Shown in pieces: positions 9,464 to 16,035 of a DNA stretch of 16,267 nucleotides (position 1 is the stretch's first letter; each line of letters begins with the position of its first letter). A program made the position numbers and the translations under genes. Origin of the DNA: Paracoccaceae bacterium (lineage in GTDB: Bacteria > Pseudomonadota > Alphaproteobacteria > Rhodobacterales > Rhodobacteraceae); contig WFPZ01000089.1 in the NCBI GenBank assembly GCA_015487335.1, positions 1 to 16,267 on the forward strand, read 5' to 3'. The notes beneath the pieces were generated by a model, which was not told the DNA's origin, ran no database searches, and was given only the letters and a program-made list of their open reading frames with translations.

Positions 9464-11236
9464 TCAAGCGGGAACGGCGCGCGGGCCCGCCTCCCGGCCC
9501 GGCTCGCCCGCGTCTTCCCCGTTCAGTGCCCGCCAGGCGGCGTATTGCGAGAGGAACACCTGCCCGGTGAGATGCTCCAGGAAATCGGTGCGCTGCAGGC
9601 GGTCCATCACCGGGCCCTTGACCTCGGAGAGGTGCAGCCGGATGCCCATCTCCCGCAGGCGGTGGTTGATCGCCTCGAGGCTTTCCAGCGCCGAGGTGTC
9701 GATCTCGTTCACCGCCGAGCACATCAGCACCACGTCACGCACCGCCCTGTCCTCGACCACCCGGTTGAGGATGTAGTCCTCGAGGAAGCGGGCATTGGCG
9801 AAATAGAGGTTTTCGTCGATGCGCAGGGTCACCAGCGAAGGAACGGTGCGCACCTGATGGCGCTTTATGTTGCGGAAATGCTCGGTGCCGGGCACCAGCC
9901 CCACCTCGGCCACATGCGGACGCGAGGAGCGATAGAGATAGAGCAGGATCGAAAGCAGAACCCCGGCGGACACCCCGGTTTCCACCCCGAAGATCAGGGT
10001 CAGGGCGATGGTGGCGGAAACCGCGGCGAAATCGGCCCGCTTGTAGTTCCAGGTGTGGCGCAGGATGCGGAAATCCACCAGCGAGAGCACGGCGACGATG
10101 ATCGTGGCCGCCAGCGTGGCCTTGGGCAGGAAGAAGAGCAGCGGAGTGAGAAACAGCGCGGCCAGCGCGATGCCCACGGCGGTGAAGGCGCCGGCGGCGG
10201 GGGTTTCGGCGCCTGCGTCGAAATTGACGACCGAGCGGGCGAAACCGCCGGTCACCGGGTAGCCGCCCGAGACCGAGGCCGCGATGTTGGACGCACCCAG
10301 GCCGATCAGCTCCTGATCGGGGTCGATGCGCTGGCGGCGCTTGGCGGCAAGCGTCTGGGCCACCGATACGCTCTCGACGAAACCGATGATCGAGATCAGC
10401 ACCGCCGAGCCGAACAGCGAGCTCCACAGTTCCCAGTCGAACCGCGGCAGGGTGAGCGGCGGCAGCCCCTGGGGGATGGTGCCCACGATGGCCACGCCGC
10501 GCTCGTGCAGGCCGAAGGCCCAGGTGACGAGCGTGGTCACCGCCACCGCCGCCACCGGGCCGGCCTTGGTCAGAAGGTCGGCCAGGCGCGGGCCCATGCC
10601 GGCGGCACGCAGAAGCGGCTTCAGCCCCTTGCGCACCCAGAACAGAAAGGCCACCGAGGCCGCACCGACCACCGCGGTGGGCAGGTTGATCTGGCCGAGG
10701 TTCTCAAGCAGAGAGCCCACGATCTCCACCAGGTTCTGCCCCGAGGCGCTGATGCCGAGGATATGCTTGAGCTGGCTGGTGGCAATCAGGATCCCCGAAG
10801 CGGTGATGAAGCCGGCAATCACCGGATGGCTGAGGAAATTGGCCAGAAAGCCCAGCCGGAAGACGCCCAGCGCCAGCAGCACCAGCCCCGAAAGGAAGGC
10901 CAGCACGATGGCGGCGGCGGCATATTCGGCCGGGCTGGCGAGGCCCAGCTTGCCGATCGCCGCGGCCGTCATCAGGGAGACCACCGCCACCGGCCCCACC
11001 GCCAGCGCCCGCGAGGTGCCGAAGATGGCATAGGCCACCAGCGGCAGGATCGAGGCATAAAGCCCCATCTCGGCGGGCAGCCCGGCCAGCAGGGCATAGG
11101 CCAGCGACTGCGGGATCAGCATGATGGTGACGATCACCGCCGCGACCATGTCGCTGGTGAAGGTGTCGCGGCCATAACTGCGGCCCCAGTCGAGGATCGG
11201 CAGGTAGCGGGCGAGGCGGGGGATGGCGGGTTTCAT
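9464..11236 (-). CDS. SulP family anion (sulfate) transporter with STAS domain
   Basis: Inner-membrane anion transporter of 590 residues. The membrane part (about 25-435) has many hydrophobic helices, and residues 42-62 (PQSLAYALLAGLPAEMGLYA) carry the SulP signature. GYPVTGGFARSVVN at 325-338 is also typical. A cytoplasmic STAS domain covers about 466-570, with the conserved loop NEIDTSALESLE at 510-521. SulP proteins carry sulfate, bicarbonate or other anions; here the place after the persulfide genes makes sulfate or sulfite plausible, and direction (uptake or export) is open. A ribosome site GAGGGAC lies 7-13 nt before the ATG at 11236, and a strong hairpin sits between this gene and DUF442 (11259-11284). 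The Pro/Gly/Arg-rich last 20 residues are an unstructured tail. Confidence 0.93.
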   Translation of the reverse strand: MKPAIPRLARYLPILDWGRSYGRDTFTSDMVAAVIVTIMLIPQSLAYALLAGLPAEMGLYASILPLVAYAIFGTSRALAVGPVAVVSLMTAAAIGKLGLASPAEYAAAAIVLAFLSGLVLLALGVFRLGFLANFLSHPVIAGFITASGILIATSQLKHILGISASGQNLVEIVGSLLENLGQINLPTAVVGAASVAFLFWVRKGLKPLLRAAGMGPRLADLLTKAGPVAAVAVTTLVTWAFGLHERGVAIVGTIPQGLPPLTLPRFDWELWSSLFGSAVLISIIGFVESVSVAQTLAAKRRQRIDPDQELIGLGASNIAASVSGGYPVTGGFARSVVNFDAGAETPAAGAFTAVGIALAALFLTPLLFFLPKATLAATIIVAVLSLVDFRILRHTWNYKRADFAAVSATIALTLIFGVETGVSAGVLLSILLYLYRSSRPHVAEVGLVPGTEHFRNIKRHQVRTVPSLVTLRIDENLYFANARFLEDYILNRVVEDRAVRDVVLMCSAVNEIDTSALESLEAINHRLREMGIRLHLSEVKGPVMDRLQRTDFLEHLTGQVFLSQYAAWRALNGEDAGEPGREAGPRAVPA

Positions 11237-11258
11237 CTTTACTGTCCCTCAAATCACA

Positions 11259-11284
11259 AGCCCCCGGAGGCTTCCCCGGGGGCT
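11259..11284 (-). terminator. GC hairpin between DUF442 gene and SulP gene
   Basis: Nine-bp perfect stem AGCCCCCGG / CCGGGGGCT with an 8-nt loop, 25 nt after the DUF442 stop and 22 nt before the SulP start in the minus direction. On the transcript it is followed by TTGTGATTTGAG, a weak U-rich stretch. It could be a leaky terminator that lowers SulP expression relative to the persulfide genes, or could end the upstream unit altogether. Confidence 0.55.
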
Positions 11285-11309
11285 CGGTTTCACTTGTCGC
11301 GGGCGAACA

Positions 11310-11648
11310 TCACGCGGCCCGTTGCGCCACCGCCCCGTACATCGAGGCCGAGCGCGCACCCGAGCGGCAGTAGCCGAGCACCGGCTTGGGCAGGCTGTTG
11401 AGCGCCTCGCGGAAGGCCGCCTCGTCGGACGGCGTGACCCGCCCGTGGGTGATGGGCACGTAGCGGGCCTCGATCCCGGCCATCTGCGCCGCGGCCCGGA
11501 TGGTCGAGAAGTCGGGCTGGCCCCACTGCTCGTTGTCGGGGCGGTTGCAGATGATCCCCCGGATGCCGCGGGCGGCCAGCTCGCGCATGTTCTCCGGGTG
11601 TATCTGACCCGAGATGAAGAAATCTTCACCAATCTGCTGTATGTTCAT
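11310..11648 (-). CDS. DUF442 (Blh N-domain type) sulfurtransferase/phosphatase-like protein
   Basis: Cytoplasmic protein of 112 residues of the DUF442 / TIGR01244 family, with a cysteine-phosphatase or rhodanese-like fold. The catalytic loop is CRSGARSAS (Cx5R type) near residues 94-102; the segment GIRGIICNRPDNEQWGQPDF earlier in the protein is also family-typical. In several alpha- and gammaproteobacteria this domain is fused to a persulfide dioxygenase in the Blh protein of the BigR sulfide-response system, where it is thought to pass sulfane sulfur. Here it is a separate gene 37 bp after that dioxygenase, which supports the same pairing. GAAGG precedes the start. The C-terminus ends soon after the active site (AVAQRAA), a little short but within the family range. 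Confidence 0.88.
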   Translation of the reverse strand: MNIQQIGEDFFISGQIHPENMRELAARGIRGIICNRPDNEQWGQPDFSTIRAAAQMAGIEARYVPITHGRVTPSDEAAFREALNSLPKPVLGYCRSGARSASMYGAVAQRAA

Positions 11649-11685
11649 TGTCGTCCGCCTTCTCTTTCCTGAATGTCCCGTTTTC

Positions 11686-12573
11686 TCACAGCTTGTTCAG
11701 CGGCACTTTCAGCATCCGGGTTCCGCTGTCGTCGGGCTCGGGCAGCTTGCCGGCCTTCATGTTCACCTGGATCGAGGGGATGATCAGCCGGGGCATGGCC
11801 AGCTGGGCATCGCGCTCGGTGCGGAACTTGATGAAGTCCTCGCGGGTCTTGCCCTTGCCCACGTGGATGTTGTGCTCACGCTCTTCGGCAACGGTGGTCT
11901 CCCACTGGATGTCGCGGCCGTTGGGGCCGTAATCGTGGCACATGAACAGGCGGGTCTCGTCGGGCAGCGCCAGGATCTTCTGGATGCTGTCGTAGAGCTG
12001 GCCGGCATCGCCGCCGGGGAAGTCGGCACGCGCCGAGCCGCCGTCGGGCATGAACAGGGTGTCGCCCACGAAGGCCGCATCACCGATGATATGCGTCATG
12101 CAGGCGGGGGTATGGCCGGGGGTATGCATGGCCACCGCCTTCATGGTGCCGATCTGGTAGGTGTCGCCATCCTTGAACAGCTTGTCGAACTCGCTGCCGT
12201 CGCGCTTCCATTCGGTGCCTTCGTTGAAGATCTTGCCGAAGACGTCCTGCACGATGGTGATGTTCTCGCCGATGCCGATCTTGCCGCCCAGCTGCTGCTG
12301 GATGTAGGGCGCGGCCGAGAGGTGGTCGGCATGCACGTGGGTCTCGATGATCCACTCCAGCTCGAGGCCGTTCTTGCGGATGTAGTCGATCATCTGATCG
12401 GCATGCTCGTAGGTGATCCGACCGGCGGCGTAATCGATGTCCATCACCGAGTCGATCACCGCGCAGGCGTTGGAATTGGGGTCCTTGACCACGTAGGAAA
12501 TGGTGTTGGTGGCCTCGTCGAAGAAGGCCTGGACCTCGGGTTTCACCGTCATGTCTGTCGCATAGTCACGCAT
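11686..12573 (-). CDS. Metallo-beta-lactamase fold protein, persulfide dioxygenase-like
   Basis: Protein of 295 residues of the glyoxalase II / ETHE1-related group; the likely reaction is oxidation of glutathione persulfide to sulfite with O2. Metal residues are complete: THVHADH gives H79, H81, D83 and H84, then H154 (HTPGHTPACM), D171 (VGDTLF) and H213 (FMCHDYG). The core ends near 225 and about 70 further residues (VAEEREHNIHV, then SIQVNMKAGKLPEP) form the extension found in Blh-like persulfide dioxygenases. Iron dependence and substrate are inferred from the family. The start at 12573 has AAGGAAC 7 nt upstream. It shares a unit with DUF442. Upstream, 12674-12722 holds a candidate activator site and -10 box. 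Confidence 0.88.
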   Translation of the reverse strand: MRDYATDMTVKPEVQAFFDEATNTISYVVKDPNSNACAVIDSVMDIDYAAGRITYEHADQMIDYIRKNGLELEWIIETHVHADHLSAAPYIQQQLGGKIGIGENITIVQDVFGKIFNEGTEWKRDGSEFDKLFKDGDTYQIGTMKAVAMHTPGHTPACMTHIIGDAAFVGDTLFMPDGGSARADFPGGDAGQLYDSIQKILALPDETRLFMCHDYGPNGRDIQWETTVAEEREHNIHVGKGKTREDFIKFRTERDAQLAMPRLIIPSIQVNMKAGKLPEPDDSGTRMLKVPLNKL

Positions 12574-12673
12574 CTTGATGTTCCTTTCCGGTTGGCCGAG
12601 AGGCGGAAGCAGCCGGGGAGGCGGGAATGCAACCATGCAGGCAGGGGGCGTTCGCGCGTCCGCTCTCGTCGAT

Positions 12674-12722
12674 TGCCCCCTAGATAGGGAGCCCGGCACG
12701 CCGCGTCCGTGAGAATGTCACA
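12674..12722 (-). promoter_or_regulatory. Candidate Crp/Fnr-activated promoter of the persulfide gene
   Basis: On the minus strand the sequence holds TTGTGACATTCTCAC, an inverted repeat GTGA-N5-TCAC centred at 12715. Downstream is TATCTA (12686-12681), a -10-like box. If transcription starts near 12674, the dyad centre is at about -41, the place of a class II Crp/Fnr activator site. The -35 position (CGGACG) is poor, as expected for an activator-dependent promoter. The spacer is 5, not the usual 6, so the match is imperfect. The leader would be about 100 nt. Confidence 0.4.
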
Positions 12723-12811
12723 AAAGGCGCCACTTTTTGGAACACGAGCGCGTGAGTCCGGCCCCCGCCGCCTTGCCGGCTGCCCCTTCTGCCGGAGACG
12801 CGTCCGCGATG

Positions 12812-12829
12812 GCGGGCCGGCAGGCCCGC
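12812..12829 (-). terminator. GC hairpin after the Crp/Fnr gene, no U-tract
   Basis: Perfect 7-bp stem; on the transcribed (minus) strand it reads GCGGGCC-TGCC-GGCCCGC, 33 nt after the regulator stop. It differs from the hairpin at 7062-7080 by one extra T in the loop. No T-run follows, so termination strength is uncertain. It sits upstream of the candidate promoter for the persulfide gene and could separate the sox-side transcript from it. Confidence 0.5.
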
Positions 12830-12861
12830 AGGGGGCGGCAGCACCCTTTTCTGCGTCGGAC

Positions 12862-13521
12862 CTAGACCACCACCACCAGGTCGCGCAGCGCGTTCTCGTT
12901 CTCGATCTTCACCTCGCCGCGCGAAAGCTTCACCCAGCCGCGGCGCTGGAATTCCTGCAGCTGGCGCGAGATCACCTCGCGCGCGGTGCCCAGTTCGGCG
13001 GCCAGCTGCTGGTGGGTGGCGCGCACCACGCCCTCCCTGTCCTGCAGGTCCAGCAGCTTCTGGGCCAGGCGGATATCGACCCGGCGAAACGCCAGCTCGT
13101 CGATCACGTAGAACAGGTCGGTGATGCGGCGCGAATAGCTCTTGAACACGAATTCGCGAAACTCGGGCGAGGTGGCGATCAGGTCGTCGAACACCATCCG
13201 CGGGATGGCCGCGGCGCGCACGTCCGTCTCGGCGATGCCTTCCGCCGAATGGTCGTCATAGGCCAGCAGCGCGGCGGTGGTCAGCACGCAGCTTTCGCCC
13301 GCCTGTACCCGGTAGAGCACGATCTCGCGCCCCCCGTCCGAGTGCTGCTGCACCCGCACCGTGCCGTCGAGCAGCAGCAGCAGGTTCTCGGGCGAGGCCC
13401 CGGGGCCGAACACCACCGAGCCCTTCTTCAGCGTGATGATCCGGCTTTGCGACGTCAGCTTTCGCTTGAGCCGCTCGTCCAGCCGCTTCAGCCCTTCGAA
13501 CCGCTCGATCCAGTCCTGCAT
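12862..13521 (-). CDS. Crp/Fnr family transcriptional regulator
   Basis: Regulator of 219 residues. Cyclic-nucleotide-binding-like beta roll at about 25-115 (LLLLLDGTVRVQQ, then RVQAGESCVLTTAALL), dimer helix at about 118-150, and a winged helix-turn-helix at about 165-210 with recognition helix TAREVISRQLQEF. The only cysteine is C78 in the roll, so it lacks the N-terminal Cys cluster of oxygen-sensing FNR. The GESC motif recurs in a family of these regulators; the signal here is unknown, and the cAMP pocket residues are not clearly kept. The start at 13521 has a GGAGGGGAG site; the open frame upstream runs through the DUF302 gene and was rejected. It is 41 bp after DUF302 and probably belongs to the sox transcript, so it may be induced with it and in turn act on the next promoter. 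Confidence 0.92.
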   Translation of the reverse strand: MQDWIERFEGLKRLDERLKRKLTSQSRIITLKKGSVVFGPGASPENLLLLLDGTVRVQQHSDGGREIVLYRVQAGESCVLTTAALLAYDDHSAEGIAETDVRAAAIPRMVFDDLIATSPEFREFVFKSYSRRITDLFYVIDELAFRRVDIRLAQKLLDLQDREGVVRATHQQLAAELGTAREVISRQLQEFQRRGWVKLSRGEVKIENENALRDLVVVV

Positions 13522-13562
13522 GCGCGCTCCCCTCCCCGGCGGAAGGCCGGGGCACGGGCGTT

Positions 13563-13994
13563 TTACTGCTCCGCGGCCTCGCGCGCAATCTCGTCCAGCA
13601 GTTTCTGGACTTCCTGCATCACCCCTTCGGGCTGATCGCGGTAGCCGATCACCACCTTGCCGCCCTGATCGGCAACGAAGATGCCGTAGGGACAGTAGGC
13701 GATGTTCATCGGATCGGCCTCCATCATCCTGCGCGAGATCACCGCCGAGCAGAACAGGTAGACATTGGCGTTGTCGAAGATCTTGACGTCCGAGCCCACG
13801 TCGGCACCGGTGCGGTTGAGCATGTTGCCCACCTTGCTGACATAGTCGATCACCAGCCCGCGGTCGATGATGGCGCTTTCCACCGCGAAGGTGGCATCGT
13901 CGAAATCGCCCTCGAAGGGGTAGGTGGTCACGCCCTCGGCCAGGGCGGGAAAGGCCAGCATCAGGGCGCTCGCCCAGGAGATCAGGAATTTCAT
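13563..13994 (-). CDS. Secreted DUF302 protein
   Basis: Protein of 143 residues with a clear signal peptide (MKFLISWASALMLAFPALA, cleavage likely after residue 19), so it acts in the periplasm. The rest matches the DUF302 fold: DDATFAVESAIIDRGLVIDY in the first half, then NVYLFCSAVISRRMM and NIAYCPYGIFV. Two cysteines, C82 and C101, are the conserved-looking positions and could bind metal or a sulfur species. DUF302 genes recur near sulfur-oxidation and persulfide genes, but no activity is established. Excellent ribosome site (AGGAGGAGC) just before the ATG. It lies 82 bp after soxD, on the same strand, and 41 bp before the Crp/Fnr gene. Confidence 0.85.
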   Translation of the reverse strand: MKFLISWASALMLAFPALAEGVTTYPFEGDFDDATFAVESAIIDRGLVIDYVSKVGNMLNRTGADVGSDVKIFDNANVYLFCSAVISRRMMEADPMNIAYCPYGIFVADQGGKVVIGYRDQPEGVMQEVQKLLDEIAREAAEQ

Positions 13995-14076
13995 GACAGC
14001 TCCTCCTCGTCATCCGTATCTGCAGTTTCCCGCACCGGGCCGGGGCGGGCAATGATGCACGCCGCGCGGCCCCGCG

Positions 14077-14727
14077 CTATTGCTCCTCCGCTCCGGGGGT
14101 GACATCGAGCGCCCCGGCGCGGGCGGTGATCTCCACCCTGTCCTTGCAGTTTTCCATGCAGGGCTCGGCGGAAAAGGCCGGCAGCTCCGTCTCGGCCCGG
14201 TCGTCCATGATGAAACCGCCCTCGTTGGGCAGGCGGATGGCGGGCAGGTTCTCGCGCGAAAGTTCGAAATCCTCGTCCACCAGATCGTTGAGATAGAGGA
14301 TATAGGCGGTCAGCGCGTAAACCTCGTCATCGCTGAGCGACTGGGAATTGCCGTAGGGCATGGTGCGGTGCACGTAATCCCAGACGGTGGAGAGATAGGG
14401 CCAGAAGGAGCCGACGGTCTTCACCGGAAATTCGTCGGTGAGCGTGCCCTCGCCGCCGGCCAGCGCCGGCAGCCGCCCGGAGCCCTCGCCGAAATCGCCG
14501 TGGCAGGCGGCGCACAGCTCGGTGTAGAGCTCTTCGCCGGTGAGCACGTCGCCCCGGCCCTCGGGCAGGCCCTTGCCGTCGGGGCGGACGTCGATGTCCC
14601 AGGCGGCCAGTTCGTCGGGCGTGGCCGGGCGGCCAAGGCCGAGCGGGCCGGCCTCCTGCGCAGGCGCGGCGGCGGTCAGCAGGAAAATGCATGAGAAAAG
14701 CCAGGCAACATCATGTAATCTCGACAT
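14077..14727 (-). CDS. soxD: SoxD, single-heme cytochrome c subunit of sulfur dehydrogenase
   Basis: Electron-accepting subunit of periplasmic SoxCD, which removes six electrons from the SoxY-bound sulfane sulfur. The 216 residues begin with a signal peptide (cleavage likely near APAQ, residue 23). The region GLGRPATPDELAAWDIDVRP is typical SoxD, the c-type heme site is CAACH at 72-76, and the likely distal ligand is M123 in MPYGNSQSLSDDE. A conserved pair C190 and C194 (EPCMENCK) closes the domain. The Paracoccus protein is diheme and near 380 residues; here the gene stops at DVTPGAEEQ, with only 82 bp before the next gene, so the second cytochrome domain is absent. No frame-shifted remnant of it is seen. 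The start overlaps the soxC end by 17 bp; a GGGAGGG site lies upstream inside soxC. Confidence 0.92.
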   Translation of the reverse strand: MSRLHDVAWLFSCIFLLTAAAPAQEAGPLGLGRPATPDELAAWDIDVRPDGKGLPEGRGDVLTGEELYTELCAACHGDFGEGSGRLPALAGGEGTLTDEFPVKTVGSFWPYLSTVWDYVHRTMPYGNSQSLSDDEVYALTAYILYLNDLVDEDFELSRENLPAIRLPNEGGFIMDDRAETELPAFSAEPCMENCKDRVEITARAGALDVTPGAEEQ

Positions 14728-15982
14728 TTTCCGCCCTCCCGTCCGAATCGATCGCCCAGGTCTGGATGCCGTTGTTGTGATAGCCCGAGCTGACCCCGCG
14801 CACCGCCCGCAGCGCATCCTTGGTGGGCTGCACGTAGCCGGTGCTGTCGATGGCGCGGCTTTGCAGCAGCATCGGCCGGCCGTCCCAGTCGAACTCGAAG
14901 TAGAAGCGGTGCATCGACTTGTCGAAACTCGGCCCCGAGAGGCGTGCAGGCTGCCAGTTGATGCCGCCGTCCAGCGTCACGTCGACCCGGGCGATGGTGC
15001 CCCGCCCCGACCAGGCGATGCCGGTGATGACCGTGGGGCCAGGGCCGTGGGTGATCGGGGCCTGCGGCGAAGGGCTGGTGATCACCGACTTGGCATCCAT
15101 CTCGAAGGTGAAGCGCCGGGTGCGGCCGTCGCCCAGCAGGTCGGTGTATTTCGAGGTCTCCTCGCGCTGGTGCCAGGGCCTGTCGCCCACCTCGATGCGG
15201 CGCAGCCACTTGATCCACATGTTGCCTTCCCAGCCCGGCACCACCAGGCGCAGCGGGTAGCCCTGTTCGGGGCGCAGCGCCTCGCCGTTCATGGCGAAGG
15301 CCAGCATGCAGTCGTCCAGCGCCTTTTCCAGCGGGATCGAGCGGGTCATGGCCGCCGCATCGGCGCCTTCGGCCAGCAGCCATTTCGCGCCGGGCTTCAG
15401 CCCCGCCTCGTTCAGCACATGGCTGAGCGGGATGCCGGTATACATCAGGTTGTGGATCATCCCGTGGGTGAACTGGCAGCCGTTGAGCTGCGGCCCGCGC
15501 CATTCCATTCCGGAATTGGCGGCACATTCGAGAAAATAGATGCGGTTTTCGCGCGGAAAGCGCTTCAGATCCTCCATGGTGAAGACCAGCGGCCGCTCCA
15601 CCAGCCCGTTGATCATCAGCCGGTGCCTGGCCGGGTCGATCTGCGCCACGCCCGAGTGGTGGCGCTCGAAGCACAGCCCGTTGGGGGTGATGATCCCGTC
15701 AAGCTGGTGGATCGGCGTGAAGTTGACCGCCGAGATGGTATCGGGGCGCAGCCACTCCACGTAACGCCGGCGCACGTGGCTTTCGTGCTCGGAGGGCACG
15801 CCGTAGGGGCTGGCATCGACGCCGGGGCCGAATTCGCGCATCCAGGGCTGCAATTCGGTGATCGCCGGGTCGCCGCCGGCGGCCTCCGCGCCGCCGGCCG
15901 AGACCGCCCCCGCCCCGGCGGCCAGGGCGCCCTTGAGGAAACCACGCCGGGTTGCGCCTGTCTTGCCGTCGGAACCGGACAT
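14711..15982 (-). CDS. soxC: SoxC, molybdenum subunit of sulfur dehydrogenase
   Basis: Catalytic subunit of SoxCD, a sulfite-oxidase-family molybdopterin protein that oxidises sulfane sulfur bound to SoxY. The 423 residues start with a twin-arginine signal (TRRGFLKGALAAGAG, R12-R13), so it is exported folded with cofactor. The Mo-ligand cysteine is C153 in FLECAANSGMEW. The moco domain runs to about 290 and the dimerisation domain to the end. The start at 15982 was chosen because it gives the Tat signal and has a GGAGAGGGAG site; the open frame to 16120 runs back into soxB. It lies 53 bp after soxB and overlaps soxD by 17 bp, giving the usual B-C-D order. Confidence 0.95.
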   Translation of the reverse strand: MSGSDGKTGATRRGFLKGALAAGAGAVSAGGAEAAGGDPAITELQPWMREFGPGVDASPYGVPSEHESHVRRRYVEWLRPDTISAVNFTPIHQLDGIITPNGLCFERHHSGVAQIDPARHRLMINGLVERPLVFTMEDLKRFPRENRIYFLECAANSGMEWRGPQLNGCQFTHGMIHNLMYTGIPLSHVLNEAGLKPGAKWLLAEGADAAAMTRSIPLEKALDDCMLAFAMNGEALRPEQGYPLRLVVPGWEGNMWIKWLRRIEVGDRPWHQREETSKYTDLLGDGRTRRFTFEMDAKSVITSPSPQAPITHGPGPTVITGIAWSGRGTIARVDVTLDGGINWQPARLSGPSFDKSMHRFYFEFDWDGRPMLLQSRAIDSTGYVQPTKDALRAVRGVSSGYHNNGIQTWAIDSDGRAENVEIT

Positions 15983-16035
15983 CGCGGATGTCTCCCTCTC
16001 CTGCAGCGGGCCCGCGCACCCCGGGCCGGACCCTC

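Noticed and set aside
9481..9490. Palindrome GCGGGCCCGC, also at 16006-16015
   Set aside because: Short, self-complementary and expected by chance at this GC content; the first copy is inside the SulP coding tail.
9545..11401. 618-codon plus-strand open frame opposite SulP
   Set aside because: Gly/His/Gln-rich with no recognisable fold; SulP and STAS motifs are on the other strand.
12574..12699. 42-residue N-terminal extension of the persulfide dioxygenase-like protein
   Set aside because: A good ribosome site precedes 12573, and the extension has no coding character and would cover the leader.
14064..14077. Stem GCGCGG-CC-CCGCGC at the soxD stop codon
   Set aside because: Loop of 2 nt is too tight, no T-run follows, and it is probably a composition effect.
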